From contig JAEWGC010000028.1 of the NCBI GenBank assembly GCA_023388495.1, positions 218,164 through 282,163 on the forward strand: a DNA stretch of 64,000 nucleotides, given 5' to 3'. Made by a program: the position numbers and the translations under genes. Below are positions 44,193-53,184 of the stretch, piece after piece. The stretch is from Bacillota bacterium (GTDB lineage: Bacteria > Bacillota > Clostridia > Tissierellales > Tissierellaceae). A model generated the notes under the pieces. It was not told where the DNA came from. It made no database searches and worked only from the letters and a program-made list of their open reading frames with translations. Each line of letters begins with the position of its first letter. The first letter of the stretch is position 1.

Positions 44193-44383
44193 TGAGGTTA
44201 TCTGAATATTGTGGTAAAAAGATAAACGTTACACTACTAGATGGAGAGATGCTCAAAGGCAAGTGTATAGAATATACTAAAGCCATGTACAATGATCCAG
44301 AGATAGATAGTATAGATTTACAAATTGACAAAAAAACATATGAGATATACGAAAATGAAATTAAAAATATAGAGATACTTTAA
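44192..44383 (+). CDS. Small Sm-like beta protein overlapping groEL
   Basis: A 63-residue protein with GTG start sharing one base with the groEL stop, implying stop-start coupling. It reads MRLSEYCGKKINVTLLDGEM and ends in YEIYENEIKNIEIL. The pattern (beta strand, KVTLLDGEML-turn, strand, EI-x-x-IEIL) is reminiscent of an LSM/Sm-like barrel, but I cannot assign a named family. GGCGGA in the groEL tail may serve as the ribosome site. The groESL terminator lies after it, so it belongs to the heat-shock transcript. Confidence 0.6.
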   Translation: MRLSEYCGKKINVTLLDGEMLKGKCIEYTKAMYNDPEIDSIDLQIDKKTYEIYENEIKNIEIL

Positions 44384-44390
44384 TACCATA

Positions 44391-44468
44391 TCCCCTTTAA
44401 TATTATCAAAAATAGATTCATATATGAATTATGTGAATTACATGATAATAATTAAAGGGGGTTTTTTA
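44391..44468 (+). terminator. Terminator of the groESL operon
   Basis: Long hairpin: CCCCTTTAA (44392-44400) with TTAAAGGGG (44452-44460), extended by TATTATCA/TGATAATA, then GTTTTTT. Confidence 0.85.
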
Positions 44469-44476
44469 TGCAATCA

Positions 44477-44559
44477 TACAAAAAAACAATATTTTTTGTA
44501 CAAAAGTGCAAAGCTACAAAAGAATGTAAGATTTTATACAAATGTTCAAGGATACAAAA
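44477..44559 (+). promoter_or_regulatory. 38-bp imperfect repeat array before the DUF5058 operon
   Basis: TACAAA-type heptamers start at 44477, 44499, 44515, 44537 and 44553, spaced 22, 16, 22 and 16 bases, so a 38-base unit is present twice plus a half. The best-conserved core is TACAAA-N-GT-N-CAA. The second heptamer is centred on the palindrome TTTTGTACAAAA (44494-44505). The array lies about 95 bases before the operon and is a candidate binding site for the PucR-type regulator at 49813. Confidence 0.55.
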
Positions 44560-44652
44560 AATATTGTTAATGTTTTGATAACACACAAATTATTTCTATA
44601 AAAATTGTAGTAGGATAGATATGTAAACAATAAATAAACAGGAGGTAATAAG

Positions 44653-45354
44653 ATGAAAGAATATTTAAAAGTAGCTAATGATCCAATATTATGGCTTATG
44701 TGTTTACCAGTAGTATCTTTAGTAGCAATTCAAGCAATTATATTTTCTAAGAGAGCATTTTCATCTGCAAGTTCAGTACAACTTACAAAACAAGAGGCTA
44801 AGGATGCCTTTAGAATCGGAGCAATATCAGCCATAGGACCTGCTGTAGCAGTATTTGTTGTAATGCTTGGTATGATGGCCGTTGTAGGAGCACCAATGAC
44901 TTGGTTAAGATTAGCAATAATAGGGGCTGCACCTACGGAATTAGCTGCATCTACAATGGGTGCTAAGGCTATGGGAGTAGAGTTTGGAGGAGAGGGCTAT
45001 GGAGTTTTACAATATGCCAACTCTGTTTGGGCTATGACTTTAAACGGTATTGGTTGGCTTTTATTTGTTGGATTATTTACTCACAAACTAGAAGGTTTAA
45101 GAGATAAAGTATCAAAGGGAGATGCAAAACTTACAGGTGAGATAGGTGGAGCAGCCATGTTAGGTGCTATGGCATACCTAGTAGGAGGACATCTAGTAGC
45201 AGGTGGTGGAAGATTAGTAGCAGCATTAGCTGCAGGAATATCAATGATATTATTAGGAAAATTGGCAGAAAAGTATCCAAAACTTGGAGAGTATAACTTA
45301 GGTCTTGCTATGGTAGTTGGTATGGTAGTTGCAGTAATGTACGTAGGACAATAG
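44653..45354 (+). CDS. DUF5058-type membrane protein
   Basis: A 233-residue protein with about six membrane segments, starting MKEYLKVANDPILWLMCLPV. The central GAISAIGPAVAVFVVMLGMM and the polar, conserved-looking RLAIIGAAPTELAASTMGAK fit the DUF5058 family, which I recall next to M20 peptidases in Clostridia. Together with the next membrane protein it probably forms a two-part permease for the substrate of the hydrolases downstream. CAGGAGG precedes the ATG. Confidence 0.72.
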   Translation: MKEYLKVANDPILWLMCLPVVSLVAIQAIIFSKRAFSSASSVQLTKQEAKDAFRIGAISAIGPAVAVFVVMLGMMAVVGAPMTWLRLAIIGAAPTELAASTMGAKAMGVEFGGEGYGVLQYANSVWAMTLNGIGWLLFVGLFTHKLEGLRDKVSKGDAKLTGEIGGAAMLGAMAYLVGGHLVAGGGRLVAALAAGISMILLGKLAEKYPKLGEYNLGLAMVVGMVVAVMYVGQ

Positions 45355-45365
45355 GAGGGATATAA

Positions 45366-46043
45366 ATGGAAAAAAATAGAAATGAAGCTTATTATGAAAA
45401 CTTTACAAAACCAATTATAAAGACAGGAAAGTGGACACTACTTCTTGCAGTTGTATTTTGTTTTCTTCCACCACTTTATTTATGGGTGAGATATGGTGCA
45501 TTACCACCAGTTAAAAATATAATTACAGGTTGGTTTTTAATAGCATCAATTTATGGTACTTATTATTTCATTGAACCTATTTCATTCTTCCCAATCCTGG
45601 GAATGGCTGGAACATATATGTCATTTTTAGCAGGAAATATTGGAAATATGAGAGTACCTTGTGCAGCTGTTGCTCAAGAAGCATTGAAGGTTGAACCAGG
45701 CTCAGAAAAGGCAGAGTTAGTAGCAACATTAGGTATTGCAGGTTCTATAATTACAAACCTTATAGTTGTTACTATAGCAGCAGTAGCTGGGAATGAATTA
45801 ATGAAATTATTTCCACCAGTAGTAATTACAGCATTCCAATTTGTATTACCATCAATATTCGGAGCAATGTTTGCGATGTTTGCAGTTAAGTATCCGAAGT
45901 ATGGAGCCTTTGCAATAGGTCTTACATTATTCCTTTTAGGAATTGTAAAAGTATTACCAGTGTATGTTTTAATTCCAGTATGTGTATTTAGTACAATTGC
46001 TTTTGCAACAACTTCATATAAAAAGAAGGTACAACAAAAATAA
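45366..46043 (+). CDS. Membrane protein, partner of the DUF5058 protein
   Basis: A 225-residue protein with about six membrane segments: WTLLLAVVFCFLPPLYLWVR, then FFPILGMAGTYMSFLAGNIG and MRVPCAAVAQEALKVEPGSE. No family name is certain. Its gene starts 12 bases after the previous one (GGAGGG upstream). Repeated glycines within membrane segments and the matched size of the pair suggest a heteromeric transporter; this is inference from context. Confidence 0.7.
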   Translation: MEKNRNEAYYENFTKPIIKTGKWTLLLAVVFCFLPPLYLWVRYGALPPVKNIITGWFLIASIYGTYYFIEPISFFPILGMAGTYMSFLAGNIGNMRVPCAAVAQEALKVEPGSEKAELVATLGIAGSIITNLIVVTIAAVAGNELMKLFPPVVITAFQFVLPSIFGAMFAMFAVKYPKYGAFAIGLTLFLLGIVKVLPVYVLIPVCVFSTIAFATTSYKKKVQQK

Positions 46044-46062
46044 TGCATTGGAGGAGGACAAA

Positions 46063-47238
46063 GTGAGAGATAATAATATAATGAAATTTGTTGATAAGGA
46101 TGAAACTATAAAATTACTTCAAGAAATGATTCATTTCAAAACTGTGAATGGGCCAGGGGATGAACTACCTCTGGCTGAGTTTATAAAAGAAAAGTTAGAA
46201 GACATTGGAGTAGAAGCAGTAGTTGATGATATAGGAAGCAATAGAGGCAACGTAGTAGGAAGAGTAAAAGGTACTGGACAAAGGGAGTCATTATTATTTA
46301 ATGGACATTTAGATACAGTACCTCCAGGAGATATTGAATGGGAACATGGTCCATATAGTGGTGCAGTAGTAGATGGAAAGATATATGGTAGAGGGTCTGC
46401 TGATATGAAGGGTGGATTAGCAGCAATGCTTGTAGCACTTAAAGCCGTAAAGAAAGCAGGATGGGAATTAAAAGGTGATTTTATTTATTCTGCCACTGCA
46501 GGAGAAGAAACAGATAGTATTGGAGCAATAAAGTTTGTAGAAGATGGCGGACTGGATGGAGTTGGAGCCATAATAATTGGAGAACCAAGTTCAAATGGAG
46601 TAAATATAGCAGAAAAAGGTGCATTTTGGATTGAGATAACAACCTATGGAAAAACAGCTCACGGAGCTTTCCCACAAAATGGTGTAAATGCTGTAGTCCA
46701 TATGAATGCATTATTATCTGAACTAATAAGCTATAGATTTAAGTATGAGGTAAATGAAATCCTTGGTCATCCAACTATGAATATATCTACAATAAATGGT
46801 GGAGTAAAAACAAATGTTGTGCCAGATAAATGTAGTATTACAATAGATATGAGAACTGTACCAGGAATGGATCACAAGGAAATAGTGAAAGACTTTGAAC
46901 AAATTATAGAAAAACTAGCTTCTCAAATAGATGATTTTAAAGCAGATATCAAGATTTTAAACGATAGAGCAGCAGTAGAAACAAAGGGTGACAATCCATT
47001 TGTAAAATTAGCAGAGGAAACAGTTAAAGAAGAGTTTGGAAGAGACATTAAAGCACAGGGAGTAAACTTCTATACAGATGCCTCAATATTTTTACCAGCT
47101 AAACAAATACCTTGTATATTCTATGGACCAGGAGATGCTAATATGGCTCATCAACCAAATGAGCATATAACAATAGATAGTTTAATGGAATCAGTGCAGT
47201 TCTATATAGCAATAATTGAAAAGTATCTTGTATTATAA
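46063..47238 (+). CDS. M20 family metallopeptidase (ArgE/DapE-type deacylase)
   Basis: A 391-residue dinuclear zinc hydrolase. Metal ligands are visible in LLFNGHLDTVPPG and GRGSADMKGGLAAMLVALKA, the general base in SATAGEETDSIG, and the dimerisation domain in TTYGKTAHGAFPQNGVNAVV. Such enzymes cut N-acyl amino acids or dipeptides in the cytoplasm. GGAGGAGG at 46050-46057 points to GTG 46063; the longer upstream frame overlaps the membrane-protein gene. Confidence 0.9.
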   Translation: MRDNNIMKFVDKDETIKLLQEMIHFKTVNGPGDELPLAEFIKEKLEDIGVEAVVDDIGSNRGNVVGRVKGTGQRESLLFNGHLDTVPPGDIEWEHGPYSGAVVDGKIYGRGSADMKGGLAAMLVALKAVKKAGWELKGDFIYSATAGEETDSIGAIKFVEDGGLDGVGAIIIGEPSSNGVNIAEKGAFWIEITTYGKTAHGAFPQNGVNAVVHMNALLSELISYRFKYEVNEILGHPTMNISTINGGVKTNVVPDKCSITIDMRTVPGMDHKEIVKDFEQIIEKLASQIDDFKADIKILNDRAAVETKGDNPFVKLAEETVKEEFGRDIKAQGVNFYTDASIFLPAKQIPCIFYGPGDANMAHQPNEHITIDSLMESVQFYIAIIEKYLVL

Positions 47239-47250
47239 GAGGTGATTATT

Positions 47251-48486
47251 TTGCAAACTAATATGGACAGAATAAAAAAAGACATCGAGATGGTAACTAG
47301 CTTCAATAGGACTCCAGGAAATGGATGCACTAGGTTCTCATATAGTGAAGAAGATAGACTAGCAAGAAACTATTTAGTAGAAGAGATGAAAAAGCTTTCT
47401 ATGGATGTTTCTATAGATGGAGTAGGTAATATTAGAGGAAAATATAATCCTATGAATAGCAAAGAATCATCCATTATGATGGGTTCCCATATAGATACAG
47501 TCCTTCATGGAGGAAAATTTGATGGGTTGGCAGGAGTAGTTACTGCAATAGAAGTTGTTAGAGTAATCAAGGAAAATAATGTAGAAATAAATAGACCTAT
47601 AGAGATAATAATTTGGGCAGAGGAAGAAGGCTCAAATTCAGGTATTACAATGCTAGGTAGCAAGGCTTTAATTGGAAAATATAAGCCTAATGATTTAAAA
47701 GATATAAAAGATTTAACAGGAAACTCTATGTATGATTTAATCAAAAACTTTGGATTAGAAGTAGATAAGGTAGGTACTCAGGTGTTGAAGGAAGATGAAG
47801 TTAAATATTTAATAGAACTTCATATAGAGCAGGGTGGAGTACTGGATTCAGAAAACCTACCTGTGGGAGTTGTAAAAGCTATTGCAGGAATGAGGACATA
47901 TAAGGTTACCTTAGAAGGAATTCCAAATCATGCTGGATCTACACCTATGCATCTAAGAAATGATGCATTAGTAGGGGCTTCTCATATAATTGGCTATATG
48001 GAAATAGCAGCAAAAGAAAAGGGATTGCCTACTACTGTAGCAACTGTAGGAAAAATCTCTTGTGAGCCAAATGTTCCAAATGTAATATCAGGTAAAGTAG
48101 AGTTTTATGTGGATATCAGAGATGTAGAAGAAGGAAAAAGATTAGTTTCAGAAGAAATGATTAAAAAGGTAGAAGAAGTAGCAAAAGAATATGGATTAAA
48201 ATATGATATTCAACTATTAGGAGAATCACCAGCAGTGAAATTATCAGAAGAAGTAATAAATTCAATTGAAGAAGCAGTAAAACTAAAAGGATATCCATAT
48301 AAAGTAATGAATAGTGGTGCAGTTCATGATTCAGCAATGTTATCAGAAATAACAAAGGTTGGAATGATATTTGTACCTAGTAAGGATGGAAGAAGTCATT
48401 GCCCTGAGGAATCAACAAGGTTTGAGGATATAAAGTTAGGCTGTGATGTACTTTTAGAGGCGGCTATAAAATTAGCTAGAAACTAA
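47251..48486 (+). CDS. Zn-dependent amidase of the HyuC/AllC family
   Basis: A 411-residue member of the N-carbamoyl-amino-acid/allantoate/ureidoglycolate amidohydrolase group. Diagnostic parts are MMGSHIDTVLHGGKFDGLAG, IIIWAEEEGSNSGITMLGSK, LIELHIEQGGVLDSENLPVG, IPNHAGSTPMHLRNDAL, and the terminal SKDGRSHCPEESTRFEDI. Family members release ammonia or carbamate from ureido compounds. AGAGGTG is followed at six bases by TTG 47251; the GTG at 47242 overlaps it. Substrate within the group cannot be read. Confidence 0.88.
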   Translation: MQTNMDRIKKDIEMVTSFNRTPGNGCTRFSYSEEDRLARNYLVEEMKKLSMDVSIDGVGNIRGKYNPMNSKESSIMMGSHIDTVLHGGKFDGLAGVVTAIEVVRVIKENNVEINRPIEIIIWAEEEGSNSGITMLGSKALIGKYKPNDLKDIKDLTGNSMYDLIKNFGLEVDKVGTQVLKEDEVKYLIELHIEQGGVLDSENLPVGVVKAIAGMRTYKVTLEGIPNHAGSTPMHLRNDALVGASHIIGYMEIAAKEKGLPTTVATVGKISCEPNVPNVISGKVEFYVDIRDVEEGKRLVSEEMIKKVEEVAKEYGLKYDIQLLGESPAVKLSEEVINSIEEAVKLKGYPYKVMNSGAVHDSAMLSEITKVGMIFVPSKDGRSHCPEESTRFEDIKLGCDVLLEAAIKLARN

Positions 48487-48499
48487 GGGGGGAATTAGT

Positions 48500-49684
48500 G
48501 TGGATATAATTAAAATAGTTAAGGAAGTAGAAAAAGATATTATAAATTGGAGAAGGGAATTACACCAAATACCAGAAGTAGGGTTGAATTTACCGCAGAC
48601 ATCCGCTTATGTAGCAAAACAGCTTAAGGACATGGGAATTGAATATAAGGAGAATGTTGGAGTTTCAGGTATAGTAGGACTTATCCAAGGAGGACAACCA
48701 GGAAAAACTATAGCTCTAAGAGCAGATATGGATGCCCTTCCTATTAAAGAAGAAACTGGACTTTCTTTCGCATCACAAAATGGTAATATGCATGCTTGTG
48801 GACATGATGCTCATGCAGCTATTCTTTTAGGAGTTGCAAAGGTATTAAGTGAAAATAAAGATAAATTAAAAGGAAATGTGAAACTCATATTCCAACCTGC
48901 AGAAGAAGGACCTGGTGGAGCAAAGCCAATGATAGAGGATGGAGCATTAGAAAATCCCAAGGTAGATGCAGTTATGGGACTTCATGTAGGCAATTTAACC
49001 GGTGAAGGAAAAGAAGGTTTGGTAATGGTGTCATACGACAGTATGATGGCTTGCCTAGATAGATTTAAATTAAAGTTAATAGGAAGAGGTTGTCATGGAG
49101 CCTATCCTGAAACTGGTATAGATCCAATTGCTATGGGGGGATACTTTTTATCCAATGTGCAATCCATAGTTAGTAGAGAAATAAGTCCAACAGACCCAGC
49201 AGTAGTTACAGTTGGAAAAATCAATGGAGGATTTGCATATAATATAATTCCTGATAGTGTAGAATTAGAAGGAACTGTAAGAGCAGTAGACCAAAATGTA
49301 AGGGAAAATATAGCTAAAAGAATAGAGGAATTTGCTAAGGGAATCTCTGAAACAATGAGAGGAAGTTATGAGTTTGAATATGTCTTCGGATATCCTCCTT
49401 TAGTAAATGACGAAGAATTTACTAAGAATTTTGTGGATTCTGCAAAGAAGATTATTCCAGAGGAAGATATAATGATAATGAAAAAGCCAGTAATGGGTGG
49501 GGAAGATATGGCATACTTCCTAAATGAGGTACCGGGAACATTTTTCTTTATAAATACTCCTAAGGCAGTAGAAGGAGAATTCTATCCACATCATAATGCT
49601 AAATTTGATATAAATGAAGAGCTATTCTGGAGAGGCGCAGCCCTAATTCTTCAAGGGACACTAGATTATTTAGAAAAAAACTGA
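48500..49684 (+). CDS. M20D family amidohydrolase (aminoacylase/hippurate hydrolase-like)
   Basis: A 394-residue enzyme with NWRRELHQIPEVGLNLPQTS, the metal site MHACGHDAHAAILLGVAKVL, the catalytic FQPAEEGPGGAKPMIEDGAL, and the C-terminal VMGGEDMAYFLNEVPGTFFF. This is the M20D pattern of N-acyl-L-amino-acid amidohydrolases. GTG 48500 lies seven bases after a G-rich ribosome site. Third hydrolase of the operon; a strong terminator follows. Confidence 0.9.
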   Translation: MDIIKIVKEVEKDIINWRRELHQIPEVGLNLPQTSAYVAKQLKDMGIEYKENVGVSGIVGLIQGGQPGKTIALRADMDALPIKEETGLSFASQNGNMHACGHDAHAAILLGVAKVLSENKDKLKGNVKLIFQPAEEGPGGAKPMIEDGALENPKVDAVMGLHVGNLTGEGKEGLVMVSYDSMMACLDRFKLKLIGRGCHGAYPETGIDPIAMGGYFLSNVQSIVSREISPTDPAVVTVGKINGGFAYNIIPDSVELEGTVRAVDQNVRENIAKRIEEFAKGISETMRGSYEFEYVFGYPPLVNDEEFTKNFVDSAKKIIPEEDIMIMKKPVMGGEDMAYFLNEVPGTFFFINTPKAVEGEFYPHHNAKFDINEELFWRGAALILQGTLDYLEKN

Positions 49685-49699
49685 TATGGAAATATTTAG

Positions 49700-49753
49700 C
49701 AACTCCCCATTTTATAGAGAGTTAACTCCCTATAAAATGGGGAGTTGTTTTTC
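49700..49753 (+). terminator. Strong terminator of the amidohydrolase operon
   Basis: Perfect 18-base stem (49700-49717 with 49730-49747), 12-base loop, then GTTTTT. Confidence 0.92.
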
Positions 49754-49812
49754 ATTTATTTAATTTATGATATAATAAAGTAATAATACATTAAACTTAG
49801 GAGATAGAATAT

Positions 49813-51468
49813 ATGGGGATAAAAATAGGAGAAGTATTAAAAACAAAGTTTTTTTCAGACTATCATCTAATTGCAGGAGAAAAAGGGCTAGATAGAGAGA
49901 CCCAAGCTGTGGCACTTTTTGACGCCCCAGATGGATACAAGTGGTTTAAAGGAAAAGAATTAGTACTATCTTCAGGATATTTATTTAAGGATGATATTGA
50001 ACTTTTTAAGGATGTTATAATATTTTTACATAGTAAAAATTCAACTGGAATGGCAATAAAAACCGATAGATATTTAAAAGACATCCCGGAAGAAATAATA
50101 AATCTATGTAATGACTTAGGGTTCCCATTAATTAATATACCATATAATGTTGCATGGATTGATATAATCAATGCAGTGAATTCAATTGCTATGAATAGAT
50201 ATATAATTCATATTAATGATAAGAAAAATGCAGATAAGCTTTTACTTAGAAGTGATAATTTTCATAAGAAAATTGAAAAGATAATAGTAAATCTTTCAGA
50301 GGAAATTAGTTACCCTATAACTATAGTTGATATTTTAGAAAAGAAAATATTTAGCTATCCTAAGGGGCATAGCTTATTAAGAGATGATATTTTCTTTGAT
50401 AAGGAAGATGATTTTCCATTTAGTTATCAAAAAGAAATATTAGGTGATAAATTAAACGTATATAGAATAACAAATATAGAAGATAGAAATAAATGTCCCT
50501 TTATTGTAATGCCGATAGTATTAAAGGATATAATTGTATCAAAATTAATAGTATGGGAAGAACATGGTGAAATTGATTACTATGATTTATTTTCCTTGAG
50601 GCTTACGTACATTCTACTATTGGAAGTATATGAGCAAATTTATCTTATGAATTCCTTTGAAAGACGATTTTATGATGATCTTATTAAATCCTTAATAAAT
50701 GGAGAGTTGGACACTAAACAAAATTTGATTAAGGCAATAACTAGTATACAAGATTTTAAGTTAGACATAGATAGTAAATTTGTATCTATATGTATAAAGC
50801 AAGATGACAATGGCCCATCATTTTATAATAGTCGTGAACAAATCTCTACTATGCTATTATTTAATATACCAAAGGACAAATCTATATTTGGAATATTAGA
50901 CGATAATACTATAATGATTATCTATGATGTAAAAGATTATAATAAGGATGTCATCAGAAATGTAAAAAAAGATGTAAAACCTATACTTAAAGAAGTAAAA
51001 GCTACTTTTCCTGATAACGAAATAAAAGTAGGTATAGGAGATGTGGTAGAAGATATTTGCTCTATTAAGAGAAGTTATATAGGTTCTATAAAGGCCATAG
51101 ATATTGGATCCTATCTTTATCCAGAAGGAGAGATAATTGCCTTTGAAGATTTAGGACCCTTTGGATTAATGCGCTTAGAGAATATTCAACAGAAGAGATT
51201 CGATAGTAATTTCAATGATATTTATCCGTTATTAAAGGAACCAGATAGTGAAGATCTTATATCCACCCTAAAGGTTTACCTAGAAAGTGAATCAAACTGT
51301 AATATAGCAGCAAAAAAATTATTTATCCATAGCAATACAGTGAGATATAGAATTGCAAAGATACAGCAAATCTGTGATATAGATTTGGAAGATCCAATGG
51401 AAAGATTAAAAATAGAGATTACATTAAAGTTTATAGATCTATTAAAGCATCAAACTAAGAACTCCTAG
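49813..51468 (+). CDS. PucR family transcriptional regulator
   Basis: A 551-residue regulator. The N-terminal PucR domain starts IGEVLKTKFFSDYHLIAGEK and contains WFKGKELVLSSGYLFKDDIE. A central GGDEF-like region carries KDKSIFGILDDNTIMIIYDV, and the C-terminal HTH_30 domain reads LKVYLESESNCNIAAKKLFI followed by HSNTVRYRIAKI. PucR proteins control purine, allantoin and amino-acid use, which matches the HyuC/AllC-like and M20 enzymes just upstream. AGGAGAT precedes the ATG. It is a separate transcript because a strong terminator lies between. Confidence 0.92.
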   Translation: MGIKIGEVLKTKFFSDYHLIAGEKGLDRETQAVALFDAPDGYKWFKGKELVLSSGYLFKDDIELFKDVIIFLHSKNSTGMAIKTDRYLKDIPEEIINLCNDLGFPLINIPYNVAWIDIINAVNSIAMNRYIIHINDKKNADKLLLRSDNFHKKIEKIIVNLSEEISYPITIVDILEKKIFSYPKGHSLLRDDIFFDKEDDFPFSYQKEILGDKLNVYRITNIEDRNKCPFIVMPIVLKDIIVSKLIVWEEHGEIDYYDLFSLRLTYILLLEVYEQIYLMNSFERRFYDDLIKSLINGELDTKQNLIKAITSIQDFKLDIDSKFVSICIKQDDNGPSFYNSREQISTMLLFNIPKDKSIFGILDDNTIMIIYDVKDYNKDVIRNVKKDVKPILKEVKATFPDNEIKVGIGDVVEDICSIKRSYIGSIKAIDIGSYLYPEGEIIAFEDLGPFGLMRLENIQQKRFDSNFNDIYPLLKEPDSEDLISTLKVYLESESNCNIAAKKLFIHSNTVRYRIAKIQQICDIDLEDPMERLKIEITLKFIDLLKHQTKNS

Positions 51469-51483
51469 GGAGTTCTTTTTATT
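51454..51483 (+). terminator. Terminator of the pucR-like gene
   Basis: AAGAACTCC (51457-51465) pairs with GGAGTTCTT (51469-51477), three-base loop, then T residues; it overlaps the last codons. Confidence 0.8.
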
Positions 51484-51603
51484 ATGAGAATAGGAAACAT
51501 TTGTTACAAAAGCATTACAATTGTTAAAGTATTGTTTATATTAAATTTATACAGGTATATAATAGATATTAGTTTTATATATTTTAACAAAGGGGGTTTT
51601 GTT

Positions 51604-53046
51604 ATGCAATACATATTTATATTAGGCGGGGTACTAGGGTTTTTAGCATTATTGCTACTTTTCTGGAGAAAGGTACCAGCAGATAAGGCAATGGTAATTA
51701 CCGGACTAAAGAAAAGGGTGTTGTCAGGTAAAGGTGGATTTATGATTCCATTTTTAGAGACGTCATGCACAATTTCTCTAGAGAATATTAGTATGACAAC
51801 AGATGTGAATGAAGCACCTTCTAAGCAAGGAATATTTGTAAACATTGTAGGTACAGCTATAGTAAAAGTTAACAATGAAACCAATAGTATACTCAAGGCT
51901 GTAGAACAGTTTTGTAGTGGTGGGGCAAAAAATACTGTATCAGTTATTAGCAGTATGGTAGAGCAAATTCTAGAAGGTAAGTTGAGAGGAATAATATCAA
52001 CTCTTACTGTAGAGCAAATAAATGAAGATAGGGCAGCCTTTGAACAGAGAATTGAAGATGATATTAGGGAAGAATTACATTCAATGGGACTGTTATTGAT
52101 ATCATATTCTATACTTAGAATATCAACTCAAGGAGGATATTTAGAGAATAGGGCTATACCTCAAATAGCATCAGCAAAGGCAGATGCAGATATTGCTACA
52201 GCTGAAAGAAAAAGAGATACTGAAATACGTACAGCAGATGCAGTAAGAGAAGGAGAAAAGGCAAAATTATCAGCAGAGACAGAAATAGCACAAAGTCAAA
52301 GAGATAAATTAATAAAAGTTGAAAGCTATAGAGCAGAGCAGGATAGAGCCAAGGCAGATGCAGACGTGGCATATAAATTAAAGGAAATTGAGAATGAGTC
52401 TTTAGTAGCAGAGCAACAGGCAGCTTTAGCTAAGAAGAATGCCTTAGTAGTAGAGGAAAGGCTTGTAGCTGAGGTGAAGAAGCCAGCAGATGCAAGGAAA
52501 TACGAAACTGAAGTAAATGCAGAAGCAGAGAAAATAAGGTCTATAAGGCAGGCAGAAGCTCAAGCTGAATCCATAAAGATTAAGGCAATAGCAGAGGCAG
52601 ATGCATTAAAGATTGCAGCAATAGCAGAGGCAGAGGCTATAAAAGCAAGAGGGGTAGCAGAAGCTGAAGCAATAAAGGCAAAAGGAATAGCAGAGGCGGA
52701 ATCAAAGGATAGATTAGCGGAAGCCATGGCTAAATATGGTGATGCAGCCATAGTAGAGTTAGTAGTTGGCAGATTACCAGAGATAATGGCCGCAGTAGCT
52801 AAACCAATGGAGCAAGTTGATAAGATTACAATAATCGACAATGGAGGTAGAGAAGGAGCATCTAAACTTACAAAGTTAGTAGCTGACGTAACCACAAGTG
52901 GATTTCAAACAGTAAAAGATATAACAGGATTAGACTTAACAGATATAATAACAACATTTACAAATAAAGGTAATATAGCACAACAAAACTCCAATGATAG
53001 AGTTGAAAATGGGGAAGAGCTTAAAGAAGCATTAGCAGATAATTAA
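51604..53046 (+). CDS. Flotillin family protein
   Basis: A 480-residue membrane-associated scaffold. One N-terminal anchor (YIFILGGVLGFLALLLLFW), an SPFH/band 7 domain (DKAMVITGLKKRVLSGKGGF to LRISTQGGYLENRAIPQIAS), then a long alanine-glutamate coiled coil with repeated AEAEAIKAK units (residues about 320-410) and a C-terminal oligomerisation region. This is the YuaG/FloT type. The frame is open from 51484, but AAAGGGGG sits just before ATG 51604. In B. subtilis flotillins organise membrane microdomains. Confidence 0.92.
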   Translation: MQYIFILGGVLGFLALLLLFWRKVPADKAMVITGLKKRVLSGKGGFMIPFLETSCTISLENISMTTDVNEAPSKQGIFVNIVGTAIVKVNNETNSILKAVEQFCSGGAKNTVSVISSMVEQILEGKLRGIISTLTVEQINEDRAAFEQRIEDDIREELHSMGLLLISYSILRISTQGGYLENRAIPQIASAKADADIATAERKRDTEIRTADAVREGEKAKLSAETEIAQSQRDKLIKVESYRAEQDRAKADADVAYKLKEIENESLVAEQQAALAKKNALVVEERLVAEVKKPADARKYETEVNAEAEKIRSIRQAEAQAESIKIKAIAEADALKIAAIAEAEAIKARGVAEAEAIKAKGIAEAESKDRLAEAMAKYGDAAIVELVVGRLPEIMAAVAKPMEQVDKITIIDNGGREGASKLTKLVADVTTSGFQTVKDITGLDLTDIITTFTNKGNIAQQNSNDRVENGEELKEALADN

Positions 53047-53057
53047 ATAAGATTTAA

Positions 53058-53092
53058 TAAGAGAACTTTTTATGTAAGTTCTCTTATATTAT
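53058..53092 (+). terminator. Probable terminator of the flotillin gene
   Basis: TAAGAGAACTT (53058-53068) pairs with AAGTTCTCTTA (53076-53086); the following sequence is AT-rich but without a pure T-run. Confidence 0.6.
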
Positions 53093-53184
53093 TTGCAGTA
53101 ATATATTTTTTTCTTTCGTTCTATTTATTAGAATAAGATACTATATATTTCTATTGAAATAATTACAAAAAGGATGTAATATGG

